A DNA stretch of 64,000 bases from Rhodopirellula islandica (GCF_001027925.1 NZ_LECT01000007.1:1-64000); one strand, 5' to 3'; positions 24,836 through 34,333 are shown, counted from the first letter of the stretch. Translations and numbers: made by a program. Notes: generated by a model not told the origin, from the letters alone.

Positions 24836-26009
24836 TGTAAAGCTCGGTGAGATGGTGTCGTGTGAATCCGGCGCTGCTGGTCATTCCCTTGCCGCCAATC
24901 CCCGTGGTGACATGCACGTTCGGGGAAATCGTGTCCTGGTGAATGCCAGACGGGTGTGAGGTTTGGCTGTAGATTCCGTACCAAGACGTTTCGATGTCCC
25001 AGGATGGAAGGTCCATGATACGCTTCGCCTCCATCAAGATGGCGTCGTTGACGTCTGATCGGAGATCAAAATCAAGTCGGTCGGGTTGGTCAGCGGAAGT
25101 GTACTCATGGGAGTCGCCCAAGATGATGCTGCCATCGGGTTCTTGTTTGAACAGGATATGCAGTCCCCACTGTTGAGCGAACGTGTCTTTGGCTTCGCTG
25201 GCTTTGATCGCGTTCCACGAGGGGCACTCGGAGAAGCTCTCGTAGCGGCGGATCGACAGCCCGGTGAGGATGTTGCCCGGCAGAACCGATGTTGGTTGAG
25301 CGGCGAGTCTCAGCATTTGCAGTTTGCAAAGCTTCATCTCGCTTTGCCGGAAATGATCCGGGAACAGGGTTTGGAATTCACTTCCACAGCAGACGATGAC
25401 TTTGTTGGCGGTCAATGCTTCGCCGGTGGAGGTCTCGACTTGAATCAAGTCGGCACTCACTGGAGTCACCTGCTGAATCAGCGTCGCGAACCGCAACTCG
25501 AAATTCGGTTGCGTTCGCAGGTGGTCATGCAAATGATGGATCATCTGCCGCGGGTTGACGGAAACTTCATCTGGGAAGAACAGTCCGCCGCGACAGTAGT
25601 CGGATCGGAGGTTGGGGTATTTGCTTCGGCATTGCTCAGCGGTGAGCAATTCCGAGCGGTAGTCAGTCTGTTGGTTGATCTGGTGCAATTCTTCGATCAG
25701 CGTGCATTCTTCCTCGTCCGAGGCGATGTAGATGCTTCCGTTTTGGCGGACGGACAGTTCGATTTGTGATTGAAGCTCTCGATAGATCCGCAGGCTTTCG
25801 CGTCCATGGCTCTGCCAAGACTGATCAAGCCCGGAGGGAACGACTTGGCCAAAGTTGCGAGTGGTCGCGCCGTTGGGTTGCGAACTTCGTTCCACCAGGG
25901 TGACACGCAGTCCTCGCTGCAACGCGTGGTAGGCGTAAAAGCTGCCGAGGGCACCCGCGCCGATGATCAGCAAGTCGGAATGTCGGGGGCCGGTGCTGTC
26001 AGCGTTCAT
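24828..26009 (-). CDS. FAD-dependent oxidoreductase of the phosphonate-associated TIGR03364 type
   Basis: 393 residues. A DAO-type flavoprotein: Rossmann motif LLIIGAGALGSFYAYHAL at 13-30, VTLVERSS, and the substrate domain with NFGQVVPSG and CTLIEELHQ. A C-terminal FAD motif is TTGIGGKGMTSSAGF. The sequence fits the TIGR03364 group found beside PhnX-like hydrolases and thought to act on aminophosphonates, for example oxidative deamination toward phosphonoacetaldehyde. The function comes from family and neighbourhood, not from residues seen. It overlaps the HAD gene and lies 34 bp downstream of the transporter gene. Confidence 0.85.
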   Translation of the reverse strand: MNADSTGPRHSDLLIIGAGALGSFYAYHALQRGLRVTLVERSSQPNGATTRNFGQVVPSGLDQSWQSHGRESLRIYRELQSQIELSVRQNGSIYIASDEEECTLIEELHQINQQTDYRSELLTAEQCRSKYPNLRSDYCRGGLFFPDEVSVNPRQMIHHLHDHLRTQPNFELRFATLIQQVTPVSADLIQVETSTGEALTANKVIVCCGSEFQTLFPDHFRQSEMKLCKLQMLRLAAQPTSVLPGNILTGLSIRRYESFSECPSWNAIKASEAKDTFAQQWGLHILFKQEPDGSIILGDSHEYTSADQPDRLDFDLRSDVNDAILMEAKRIMDLPSWDIETSWYGIYSQTSHPSGIHQDTISPNVHVTTGIGGKGMTSSAGFTRHHLTELYND

Positions 26010-26043
26010 TGGGAAGCATGGAATGAGTTGGGATGGTCATGTT

Positions 26044-27420
26044 TCAATCCGCGACGGCGGCGTCACGAGACTGGCGTGGGATTTTGGTCGTGTAGTGGGC
26101 GCAGAGGAAGAGGGTGATGACGCTGGCCAACCCAGCAACGATCACGGATGTGTAGTTCATCAACGAGAGAAAGTTCTGGTCGGAGGTGACTGAATTGCGA
26201 TACAGCATCACGCCGATGTACCCGAGGTAGCCGAGGGCATCGGCCAAATACATGAGATAGCCAATATTGCCGGATTCTTTGAGGGCCGCGATCATGCGTT
26301 CAAACACGGTGGTGTGAAAGGCCACGTAGGGGACGTACATGCCAAACCCCAGCGTCACCATGAATGCCATGGGCGACAGCTTCCCGAGGGCTTGCCCGGC
26401 CACCGCGGCCACCACGATCACGAATCCGGTCGCCAGGAGTCCGATCGAAGAAAGAAAGGCGGTGCGATTGTCTCGGATCAGACTGGTCAGTCCGGAGATG
26501 GCAACCACTCCGATCATCACCCAGAATTCGGAGCGTGCGAAAACGGTGGGTTCGTTCTGGACACCCAGTTCCGTCCAGATTTCGATTGCGAAGTCGTCTC
26601 GCAAACTACGAATGACTGTTAGCAGCACGTAGATCGTCAGCAGGCCGGTCAACCCCAAGGCATGCCGTCGCCAGAAGGCACGTCGTTGTTGACCGTTCAT
26701 CGGCGAACGTTTGGAACGCAATTGTTCATCTGCGAATGAGGGGGCTGGGATCTGCGACAGCATCCAAACAAACAGAAACAGCGGCAGCAGAAAGATCAGA
26801 CCGGTGATGGCGGGCATCCAAAACGTCTCGACTTGATAGCTTTCGATCAGAGTGCGGCCGACGGATTTCACAAAGCCCGATGAGAGAATGAAACTGGCAC
26901 ACAATCCGGCGGAGAGTGCTTCGGTGACGGCGCGTCCTTCCAAGAATCCAAGCACCATTCCAAAGACCATTCCCAGTGGCAGACCGTTGACAAACAGCCA
27001 GACGAAATTCCATGGGACCGGTGTGATGGCAAACAGGAACAACGCGAGTTCTGCGATTGCGATCAAGGCCACGATTGAGATCGCCCGATAGCGTGGTGGC
27101 ATTTCAGAGACCACCTTGATGCCAATGAACTTTGACAGGGTGTACCCGGCGACTTGCGCAGTGATCAGGATTGTTTTGTAGCCCACACCGAACGCAAGCA
27201 TGCCGTCATAGGTGGCCGCAGTGAAGGGCTTGCGAAAGGCATACATGCAGAAGTAGGTGCCAAACGCCGCAATGATGCAGTAGATCGAAAAGGTGGTCGG
27301 GTTGGCGTTCGACAACCAACGCGTGAGCGGGCCTCCTTTGAGCACGTCTGCCTGTGTCGCCAAGTCATCTTGTGTGATCGTTGCCTGCCCATTCAGGGAA
27401 GCATCCGTGGTCATGGCCAT
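26044..27420 (-). CDS. DUF5690-family, MFS-like membrane transporter
   Basis: 458 residues from the ATG at 27420; the frame is open to 27546, but the added 42 residues are rich in Cys and Arg and unlikely to be coding. About twelve hydrophobic helices with MFS-like organisation: CIIAAFGTYFCMYAFRKPF in helix 1, FVNGLPLGMVFGMVLGFLEGR near helix 4-5, and a charged central loop (about 215-245). The RKPF segment resembles the organophosphate:phosphate antiporter group. It is the first gene of the phosphonate-type operon, so uptake of a phosphonate is the natural guess; no experimental role is known to me. Confidence 0.8.
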   Translation of the reverse strand: MAMTTDASLNGQATITQDDLATQADVLKGGPLTRWLSNANPTTFSIYCIIAAFGTYFCMYAFRKPFTAATYDGMLAFGVGYKTILITAQVAGYTLSKFIGIKVVSEMPPRYRAISIVALIAIAELALFLFAITPVPWNFVWLFVNGLPLGMVFGMVLGFLEGRAVTEALSAGLCASFILSSGFVKSVGRTLIESYQVETFWMPAITGLIFLLPLFLFVWMLSQIPAPSFADEQLRSKRSPMNGQQRRAFWRRHALGLTGLLTIYVLLTVIRSLRDDFAIEIWTELGVQNEPTVFARSEFWVMIGVVAISGLTSLIRDNRTAFLSSIGLLATGFVIVVAAVAGQALGKLSPMAFMVTLGFGMYVPYVAFHTTVFERMIAALKESGNIGYLMYLADALGYLGYIGVMLYRNSVTSDQNFLSLMNYTSVIVAGLASVITLFLCAHYTTKIPRQSRDAAVAD

Positions 27421-27501
27421 GAAGTCACACAAGGGATTGTGAAGATTGAAAGAAGCCAATGTTGGGCGACGCTCCAAAGCTGGACGCGACTTCGCGATGG
27501 T

Positions 27502-27543
27502 GCAACAATGTTGCTTGACAGTCAACACGCAACGAGGATTCTT
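27502..27543 (+). promoter_or_regulatory. Putative promoter and operator of the XRE-cupin gene
   Basis: TTGACA (27515-27520) is followed, after a 17-nt spacer, by ATTCTT (27538-27543) as a weak -10, about 38 nt before the regulator ATG. A perfect palindrome GCAAC-AAT-GTTGC (27502-27514) abuts the -35, and TTGAC-A-GTCAA (27515-27525) overlaps it. These could be operators for the divergently oriented regulator. Sites are seen; function is inferred. Confidence 0.45.
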
Positions 27544-27581
27544 CACCTGATTCTCACATTGACGCGATCAGGGGGGCAGGG

Positions 27582-28136
27582 ATGAATTTGGTGGAGTTAG
27601 CACAGCGTCTCCGGCAACTCCGTCTGGACAGTGGGATGACCTTGGACGAGGTGGCGCAGCAAAGTGGTCAAACGAAAAGCTGGCTGTCGCGAGTCGAGAA
27701 TTTTCGGATCACGCCCTCGCTTCCAGCGCTCGCTGAGCTGGCGTCCGCCCTGGGTGTCTCGACCGCGAGTTTGTTGGAAGGTTTGGATGACCGTCCTCAA
27801 ATCGTTTGTGTTCGGCGCAGCGAGCGGAAACTCATTCAGCGAGATCCGGATTCGACGACGCAGTATTTTTCACTTGCCAGTGAACGGGCTCATCGGACGA
27901 TGGACCCGTTCTTGTTGAAGGTCCCCAGTGGGGAAGAACGTGAACCGCGAACGCATGAAGGCGAAGAATTTCTGATGGTGTTGAAAGGACGGGTGCGGTT
28001 TCTCTACGGCGAGCAGGAGTTCAATCTCTTGAAAGGCGACAGCTTGTATTTCGATAGTGAAGTGGAGCACTGTTTGTCGAATCCGTATGCCAATGAAGCC
28101 GAAGTGTTATGCCTTTTTCGGCTGGGACGACCATGA
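27582..28136 (+). CDS. XRE-family regulator with C-terminal cupin domain
   Basis: 184 residues. Residues 4-58 form a helix-turn-helix (LAQRLRQLRLDSGMTLDEVAQQSGQTKSWLSRVENFRITPSLPALAELASALGV). Residues 110-180 form a cupin barrel (HEGEEFLMVLKGRVRFLYGEQEFNLLKGDSLYFDSEVEHCLSNP) that would bind a small effector. It is the typical layout of regulators controlling adjacent catabolic genes. It is divergent from the DUF5690-FAD-HAD operon and coupled (ATGA, 28133-28136) to the dehydrogenase, so it likely controls both transcripts, sensing a phosphonate or its product (inference). Confidence 0.9.
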   Translation: MNLVELAQRLRQLRLDSGMTLDEVAQQSGQTKSWLSRVENFRITPSLPALAELASALGVSTASLLEGLDDRPQIVCVRRSERKLIQRDPDSTTQYFSLASERAHRTMDPFLLKVPSGEEREPRTHEGEEFLMVLKGRVRFLYGEQEFNLLKGDSLYFDSEVEHCLSNPYANEAEVLCLFRLGRP

Positions 28137-29269
28137 GTGAAATGAAATCAGAAACCGATCTGCGCAACGATCTGCAAAACATCGCGATGGAGTTTGACAC
28201 CACGCAACGTCGGTTCGTGCAGGCCAAGAAGTTGCTCGAACCACTGTGTGAAGGACAGGTGCTTGTGCGCGTCCTTTGCTGCACGCTGTGTGGCAGCGAC
28301 TTGCACACGGTTTCAGGGCGACGCTGCGGACATGACGGGGGAGTGCTCGGTCATGAAATCGTGGGCGAAGTCGTGGGGTGGTGCAGTGAACTCACGCCGG
28401 TGGATTACCACGGGGTCCCATTGCAGATTGGCCAACGCATCACCTGGGCGATGTCAGTGGGCTGTGAAGCTTGTTTTTACTGCGACAACGAACTGAATCA
28501 GAAGTGCGATTCGCTTTTCAAGTACGGCCATGAAGCGAATGGTGGGCATCCAACCGGCGGGCTGAGTGAACACTGCGTGCTGGTCGCGGGAACCCCGATC
28601 TTTTCGGTCCCTGCGGTTTTGAGCAACGAGGTGGTCGCACCGGTGAACTGTGCCACGGCCACGGTTTCGGCGGCGCTTCGGTTGGTGAGTCAGACCCATG
28701 CGGTCAACGGTGCAACCGTGTTAATTGTTGGCGCGGGCATGCTTGGGTTGACCGCGGCGGCCCAATGCAGAGAAGCGGGAGCGGCGCGAATTGTGGTGGC
28801 GGATCCCAACGAAGAAAGAGCGAAGTTGGCTCTGGCGTTTGGGGCCACCGATGTGCTTGCCAGCGATTCCGCAGAGCAGCGTCAGGCAAGGTTGCTGGAA
28901 TTGACCGCTGGTCGTGGAGTGGACCTGGCAATCGACTTTGCCGGGGTCACCACCGCTGTGGAAGCTTGTTTGGAATCCGTGCGACTCGGTGGATGCGTGA
29001 TGTTGGTGGGATCTGTGTTCCCGTCAGATCCGGTGGCTCTGTATCCGGAGCAGGTGGTTCGCCGAATGCTGACCCTTCGCGGTTTGCACAACTATCTGCC
29101 GCGAGATCTCGACAGTGGTCTGCAGTTTTTGGAACGCAACCACCAACGCTTTCCCTTTGAGTCCTTGGTGGGGAAGCGTTTTTCACTCGCCGATGTGGAT
29201 CAAGCGTTCGAATTCGCCATGCAGCAGCGACCTGTTCGAGTCGCCGTGTATCCGTCGACGAGCGATTGA
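28133..29269 (+). CDS. Zinc-dependent alcohol dehydrogenase, phosphonate-associated type
   Basis: 378 residues from the ATG at 28133, which overlaps the regulator stop. Medium-chain dehydrogenase: catalytic zinc ligands Cys in CTLCGSDLHT and His/Glu in VLGHEIVGEV. The four-Cys structural zinc lobe is VGCEACFYCDNELNQKC. NAD(P)-binding motif VGAGMLGL follows at about residue 200. The sequence agrees with the TIGR03366 group described as phosphonate catabolism-associated alcohol dehydrogenases. Together with the PhnX-like hydrolase and FAD oxidoreductase across the divergent promoter it supports a phosphonate pathway. The exact substrate is unknown. Confidence 0.87.
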   Translation: MSEMKSETDLRNDLQNIAMEFDTTQRRFVQAKKLLEPLCEGQVLVRVLCCTLCGSDLHTVSGRRCGHDGGVLGHEIVGEVVGWCSELTPVDYHGVPLQIGQRITWAMSVGCEACFYCDNELNQKCDSLFKYGHEANGGHPTGGLSEHCVLVAGTPIFSVPAVLSNEVVAPVNCATATVSAALRLVSQTHAVNGATVLIVGAGMLGLTAAAQCREAGAARIVVADPNEERAKLALAFGATDVLASDSAEQRQARLLELTAGRGVDLAIDFAGVTTAVEACLESVRLGGCVMLVGSVFPSDPVALYPEQVVRRMLTLRGLHNYLPRDLDSGLQFLERNHQRFPFESLVGKRFSLADVDQAFEFAMQQRPVRVAVYPSTSD

Positions 29270-29325
29270 GTTTTGGAGGCAGTCGGCGTTCGTTTGCCAA
29301 GCAAACTCCTGCCCGTCAGTCGAGC

Positions 29326-32300
29326 TCATTCAACGATTTCAGCGTCGACGGTTTCCGGTTGCGTTTTCTTGCTCGGCTTGGTCGAGCGGTTGCGTGCGAC
29401 GGACAACAGCGTCATGCCTTCTTTCACGCAGATGACTGCGATCAAGAGAGCAGCCACAGCGGCGACGATCTTCAGCATGCCTTGCGCGACGAAGGCCACC
29501 GCGGCGATGCCGCAGATGATGGCCACAGCCGCTTGCATGAACTTGACCATCGCTTGCACACGAGAACTGTGTGTTTGTGACTTGGCACTTCGTTCGACAG
29601 CACTGCGGGCACTTTCGTTTGCCAGTTCTCTCATCGCGGAGAGATTGCTGTTTCGTTCGGGGGCCTGTGACCGAGGGATCAATGGAGCATCCGGGTCGAC
29701 CGGGGTGATGGTCTCTAGTTCCGATTCGATGGTTTCTGCGACGGGAAGCTGCGACACAACTGGCTTCGCGACAGTCTTCGGTGATTTGGGCGTCTCCGGT
29801 TCGGAGTCGGTGCCGGATTGCTTCTGGACGCGTTGCAGGAGCCGGTTCATGTAGGCTTCGATGGAGTCGTCATCTGGTTCATCGGAGTCCGATGCGACGA
29901 CCGTTTCCGTCGTGGTCTCTTCGGTGCTTGGCAGTTCGATGCCGACGGGTTCGACTTCAACGTCCGCGAGCGTCGACTCATATTCTTCGGCGACGTCAAA
30001 GGACTCATCCGACTCTGGCTGATCCCAGGAATAGGATTGTGTGCCGGAGGCTTCGAGTGCCTCTTGGTTCGGTTCTGCTACATCGTCCGTTTCATCGAGG
30101 TTCGCAGGTTCGAATTGGGCAACGTCCGAATCCAAATTCGCTGCATAATCGGTTTGGCCGTCCCACATTTGGGTGCCGGTGTCCGCCATGTCGTCTTCGT
30201 GGCGAGGCTGCTCTTCACTCTCGCTGCCACTTTTTTCCGCGTTGAGATCACGAATCAGTTGGTCAGCCAAACTGAGTGGTGATGGGGTCTCAACGTCATC
30301 GACGTCATCAACCTCTTCGGCCGAATTGATCGAGGTGAATCCGCTGGTTGATGATTCCTGGTCGTCGAAGGAACGGTCCAGATCAACGGTTGCCCAGGGG
30401 TTCTCGGTTTGCGATTCCGCATCGAGATCGAAGCCCATGGTGGCCGCATTCAGTTCTGCTTCCACTTCTTGAACCATCGAGTTTGGTTCGTCGTCGGTCT
30501 CAAATGCGTTCTCAGAGGCGGGGTTTTCGGAAGTCCATTCCTGAGACAGTCGAGCTTCGCGAATTTGGTCGGCTTCTTCTTGGGCGGCGGCCGTGAATTC
30601 AGCAGCGAACTGTTGAACGCCGGCATCCTCGTTGGAATCCTCAGCGTCGGTCCAGGGATTGGCGGAAGCGTCGGTGTCCAATTCCGGATCAGCGGCAACG
30701 GTTGCGTTTTCGTTGCGGATCTCATTGTCGTGATTCGCTTCAGGCAAGTCGTTGATTTCGTTGGTCGAACGAAACGCTTCTTGAGTCGGTTGGTCGGCGA
30801 GCCTGTCTTCTGGCAGCAACAGCGATTCAGATTCTTCGGGCCACCCAGGTGACGAGGGATCGTCCGCCAGCGGTTCTGGTGTGGCAAGTCCGACAGGATC
30901 CGCGATCGAAACGTTTGACTCGGCGTCGTCGAATCCCTTCGCTTGAGCACTGTCATAGGTTGGCCAAGCATCCTCGTCGGATTCTTGTTCGACGGTTTCT
31001 TCGGCGATCGGGGTGCTCCAGCTGGCAGCCTTTTCTTCGGCCTCTTGCAGCAGTCGATCCGTTTCGGAGTCGTGGACCATGCTCAGGGCTTCGTCGATCA
31101 GTTCGTCGGCCCCATGGGCGTCGGACGTGGACGGTGATCCCACGGATTCTGGGTCTGTTTCACTGGCAATGTGCAGTCCCACTGCGTCCGCGGTTGGCGA
31201 GGACACGTCTGGTTCCTCAGCGATGTCGCTGGCTTCGAGCGGTGTCGCTTCGTCGTCGCGAGCGATGGAGGACTCGGGGGCCTCTTCCAACGAGTCGTCA
31301 TCTTCGGTCGAAGTTGCTGCGGCTGAAAGCAGACCCAGTCGGAAGTTGGAGGGGGCGTCTTTGGGTTCGTCGACGGATTTCCCGCTGATCAGTTGGCGGG
31401 TTTCCTCTTCGAGTCGTTCGATTTGATCGAGCGTGTCGTCATGGTCCCGATTGGAGCGGTCGAACAACTGACGAGTTTCTGAAACTTCTCGCTCGGCGCG
31501 GAGACGCTGTTTTTCAGACGAATTGTACTTGGCTTTGAACTCGTCGCGTTGCTCTTCCGTGACCAACAAAGTTTCGCGAAGTTTGTCGTTGTCTTCGCGG
31601 AGTTGAGCGAGTTGTTGTTCGGCTTGTGCAAGGCTGATCGTCAGCTCATCCACGCCGGTTCGCAGCGCGTCCATCTCATCGCTCCACGACGTCCGGTCGG
31701 TGTCGTGACGATCCTCTGATTCGCGGACCCGTGCCTCGAGTTCACCGATGGTGGTGCGAGCGTGCTGGCAATCACGACGCAGTGCCTCGGCTTCTTTGCG
31801 AGCGTCGGAGATCTCGATCTGGAGACTTTCGATCTCTTGTCGGAGAGATTCCTCGGTCTTGAGCAGGTCATCGCAACGTTTCTGACTCTCACTGGCCTTG
31901 GCATCGCTGCTGGCCTTTTGGTCGAGTGCCTCGTCGCGTTCTTGGTTGGCTCGTTCTCGTTGGGCAATGGCTTCGTCGCGTGCCGTTGACAGCTCGTTGC
32001 ATTGGCGAGCGTGTTCTTCGACGCGTTCCATTCCCATCGACTGCAGTGATTCTTGTTGTTCACCAAGGGCGAGCAACTGTTCATTGAGCGAGGCAAACTT
32101 CGTGCGCATTTGGGTCACCGCTTCCGCGGCAGCATCGGCTTGGCTTTGCGATGCTTTCAATTGCTGGCGAGTTTCAGTGAGTCGACGTTCGCTGTCGCGT
32201 TCACGTTCGAAGAGGGATTCTTTTTCCTGCAGCAGTTCTTCGATTTGGGTTCGGTATTGCTCGTCGCGACCCTGTAAACGCTGCTGTTGCGTGTGCCATT

Positions 32301-33192
32301 CTTCGCGTTGCGTTTCCAACTGTTGTTGTTGAGTGGCAAGCTGGTTTTGACGATCGGTCAGCTCGCGATGACGAACTTGGAATTCGGCGTGCAGTTCGAC
32401 CGCGGCGGTTTCTTGAGAACGAATTTCGTCCTCGCGTTCCCGCAACGCTTTGAATTGGGATTCGAGCTGTTCGGATTGCCGTTGCAATTCGTCTTGTCGT
32501 TCACGCACCCATTGGTCGTGTTGTTCCGCTTCTTCTTTGAGCTTGTGCCAACGCGCCGCTTCCTTTTGGAATTCAACGTTGGAATCAAACATCGAGGCTG
32601 GTGTGCCGGATGCCAGGCGAGGCACCGATTCAGCGAAGCGGTGCGCCGTGGGTTTGCTGGCCTCAGCCAACTTGGCTTGAACCAGTTCGAATTCATAGTT
32701 GCCAAGGCCGAGCACGTCGCCTTGTTGCAGAATCCCCTCGGTGACACGAACGTTGTTGATCAGCAACGGGATCGAGTAGGCCCGAATGAGGATGCGGTGC
32801 GCATCTCGAATCAGGACCGCATGAAGTGGACGGAGGGTTGGATCGTCGAGGCGGATCGAGCATCCCACTCCATTGCCAAGCGTGTAGCGAGCGCCAGCGA
32901 GTCGCAATCGTCGCGTGGGATGATCTTTGCATCGCACTCGAAACTCAATCGCGCCGTCTTGATTCCACATGGTGCCATGATCGCCCAGCGGTTTGCTGTG
33001 CGATGGGCCGGATGAGGGTCTGCCAGTGGAATCCACTTCGGAAGACGCCGCGTGACGCGGCTGGTTCAACCAACTCGTCGCGGTTCCTTCGCCTGTGGAG
33101 CGATTCGACACCTCCGACCGAGCGGGAGCCGCAAAGGCAGTGACGGAGTCGGATTCGGTGTGTGTTGGTGTATTCGAGGAGTCAGTTGCCAC
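29326..33192 (-). CDS. Giant FHA-domain coiled-coil protein with C-terminal membrane helices
   Basis: 1288 residues from the GTG at 33192, which has AGAAGGA 8 nt upstream; an adjacent GTG lies at 33195. After an 75-residue polar tail, an FHA domain (about 75-170: RYTLGNGVGCSIRLDDPTLRPLHAVLIR, LLINNVRVTEG, VLGLGNYEFELV) should bind phosphothreonine. Residues about 205-605 are a Gln/Glu/Arg-rich long coiled coil. Residues about 620-1130 are very acidic and low-complexity (SDEPDD, EEQPRHEDD). Two hydrophobic helices lie near the C-terminus (about 1218-1265), then a basic tail. Likely a membrane-tethered scaffold; FtsK/division or envelope roles cannot be read. It is transcribed alone. Confidence 0.85.
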   Translation of the reverse strand: MATDSSNTPTHTESDSVTAFAAPARSEVSNRSTGEGTATSWLNQPRHAASSEVDSTGRPSSGPSHSKPLGDHGTMWNQDGAIEFRVRCKDHPTRRLRLAGARYTLGNGVGCSIRLDDPTLRPLHAVLIRDAHRILIRAYSIPLLINNVRVTEGILQQGDVLGLGNYEFELVQAKLAEASKPTAHRFAESVPRLASGTPASMFDSNVEFQKEAARWHKLKEEAEQHDQWVRERQDELQRQSEQLESQFKALREREDEIRSQETAAVELHAEFQVRHRELTDRQNQLATQQQQLETQREEWHTQQQRLQGRDEQYRTQIEELLQEKESLFERERDSERRLTETRQQLKASQSQADAAAEAVTQMRTKFASLNEQLLALGEQQESLQSMGMERVEEHARQCNELSTARDEAIAQRERANQERDEALDQKASSDAKASESQKRCDDLLKTEESLRQEIESLQIEISDARKEAEALRRDCQHARTTIGELEARVRESEDRHDTDRTSWSDEMDALRTGVDELTISLAQAEQQLAQLREDNDKLRETLLVTEEQRDEFKAKYNSSEKQRLRAEREVSETRQLFDRSNRDHDDTLDQIERLEEETRQLISGKSVDEPKDAPSNFRLGLLSAAATSTEDDDSLEEAPESSIARDDEATPLEASDIAEEPDVSSPTADAVGLHIASETDPESVGSPSTSDAHGADELIDEALSMVHDSETDRLLQEAEEKAASWSTPIAEETVEQESDEDAWPTYDSAQAKGFDDAESNVSIADPVGLATPEPLADDPSSPGWPEESESLLLPEDRLADQPTQEAFRSTNEINDLPEANHDNEIRNENATVAADPELDTDASANPWTDAEDSNEDAGVQQFAAEFTAAAQEEADQIREARLSQEWTSENPASENAFETDDEPNSMVQEVEAELNAATMGFDLDAESQTENPWATVDLDRSFDDQESSTSGFTSINSAEEVDDVDDVETPSPLSLADQLIRDLNAEKSGSESEEQPRHEDDMADTGTQMWDGQTDYAANLDSDVAQFEPANLDETDDVAEPNQEALEASGTQSYSWDQPESDESFDVAEEYESTLADVEVEPVGIELPSTEETTTETVVASDSDEPDDDSIEAYMNRLLQRVQKQSGTDSEPETPKSPKTVAKPVVSQLPVAETIESELETITPVDPDAPLIPRSQAPERNSNLSAMRELANESARSAVERSAKSQTHSSRVQAMVKFMQAAVAIICGIAAVAFVAQGMLKIVAAVAALLIAVICVKEGMTLLSVARNRSTKPSKKTQPETVDAEIVE

Positions 33193-33724
33193 CACGGAGT
33201 TCCTTCTCACGGGAATGCTTTCTTGAGAACGGCAAAGTGTCCCGAAAGCGATTGCGTCGGACCTGTATGGGGAGGGTCCGGTCGAGTTTCGGTTCACTTC
33301 GTTTCCGTTCAAGCGGTTCGGAGTAACCACTTGTTCCTGTTAGTTCGGTTGAACCGACCAGGGGCATGAAGGCATTTGGTCCGTTTTGGCAAACTTTGCG
33401 GCTTCCGGGTGACTTTGCAGGGGGGGAAGTGTCTGGTTGAATGCTTGTGGCCTGGAAGAGGGGGGATTCCTCGGCCGGGGGGATCGTCAGCCAGGGTTCC
33501 CGTGCAATCGGAAATTCTTCCCCGTTGGCGCCCTGAAAACGTAGAAAAGGTCCCTTTAGTGGAAGGGAAGGCTTTTCCTCGATCTACCCTAATGAAACCG
33601 GGGTTTGACTCGGTGTGCAGCTAGGAACGCTCCATTTGAGTGAACTTGAATGGCTCGGCGTGCGTCACAGTCAGTGCCGTAGTTGGGTCGGTTCCGGTCA
33701 CTTTGCCAGCCAAAGAGGTGAATA
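33193..33724. other. Divergent intergenic region between FHA gene and dksA-like gene
   Basis: About 530 bp holding the promoters of both neighbours. It contains a small hairpin, CCCTT (33551-33555) with AAGGG downstream. No gene family is recognised. The in-frame extension of the FHA gene to 33330 lies here but precedes a good ribosome-binding site and is probably untranslated. Confidence 0.4.
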
Positions 33725-34147
33725 ATGTCTCGCGATGAAACACTGAAAAAGCTTCGGGTCACGTTGCTCCGGCGTCGGGATGCGCTTCGAAGGGCTTTGG
33801 AGGGCGATCTCAGCCTGTTGCAGGAACTTCACAATCAGAAAACCGGCGACGCTCTGGATGCCGCCGCGGATACGGTCCAGGACGAACTGAACAGTCAGTT
33901 GGTTGAGGTCGAAAGCCGCGAATTGCTAGCAATCGAAGAAGCGATCGCGAGGTTCGAGGAAGGGCGATTTGGTGAGTGTGAAGATTGCGGGAAGCCCATT
34001 CCGTTGAACCGTCTCCGAGCCATTCCGTACGCGATGGATTGCATCACTTGCCGTCGCGCGGCGGAGCGAGAGGGGGCTTCTGGGGTGGTTGCGCCGACTG
34101 AATGGAATCGCATTTTCGATACACCGGAAGTGGATCCAGCGGTTTGA
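33725..34147 (+). CDS. DksA/TraR-family zinc-finger protein
   Basis: 140 residues. An N-terminal coiled-coil hairpin (about 5-75: LRRRDALRRALEGDLSLLQELH, ALDAAADTVQDELNSQLVEVESREL) is followed by a C4 zinc finger (CEDCG and CITC at about 94-118), with the standard IPLNRLRAIPYAMDCITC context. DksA proteins bind the RNA polymerase secondary channel and modulate transcription with ppGpp. The sequence GDALDAAADT lies where DksA has its tip-Asp motif, so activity is plausible. An AGAGGTGA ribosome-binding site precedes the ATG. Confidence 0.93.
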   Translation: MSRDETLKKLRVTLLRRRDALRRALEGDLSLLQELHNQKTGDALDAAADTVQDELNSQLVEVESRELLAIEEAIARFEEGRFGECEDCGKPIPLNRLRAIPYAMDCITCRRAAEREGASGVVAPTEWNRIFDTPEVDPAV

Positions 34148-34207
34148 TTCGAAGGAGTCTCGCTTTGGCACGCTCGTCGGACGCCGATTTAGCGAAAGTT
34201 GCTGTTT

Positions 34208-34233
34208 GACCGGGCGGCGATTGGGTTGCCCGG
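34208..34233 (+). other. Hairpin between dksA-like and apt genes
   Basis: ACCGGGC and GCCCGGT form a 7-bp stem around a GGCGATTGGGTT loop, about 60 nt after the dksA-like stop. No T-tract follows, so termination is uncertain. Confidence 0.4.
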
Positions 34234-34333
34234 TGTGAGACGTGCGTGTTGATTCGTTAGGATGCGGCAAACAGGTTGATCAATATTGTGTGATCAGCTG
34301 GACTTTGTTTCTCAACGAAAATCGTATCAGCAC

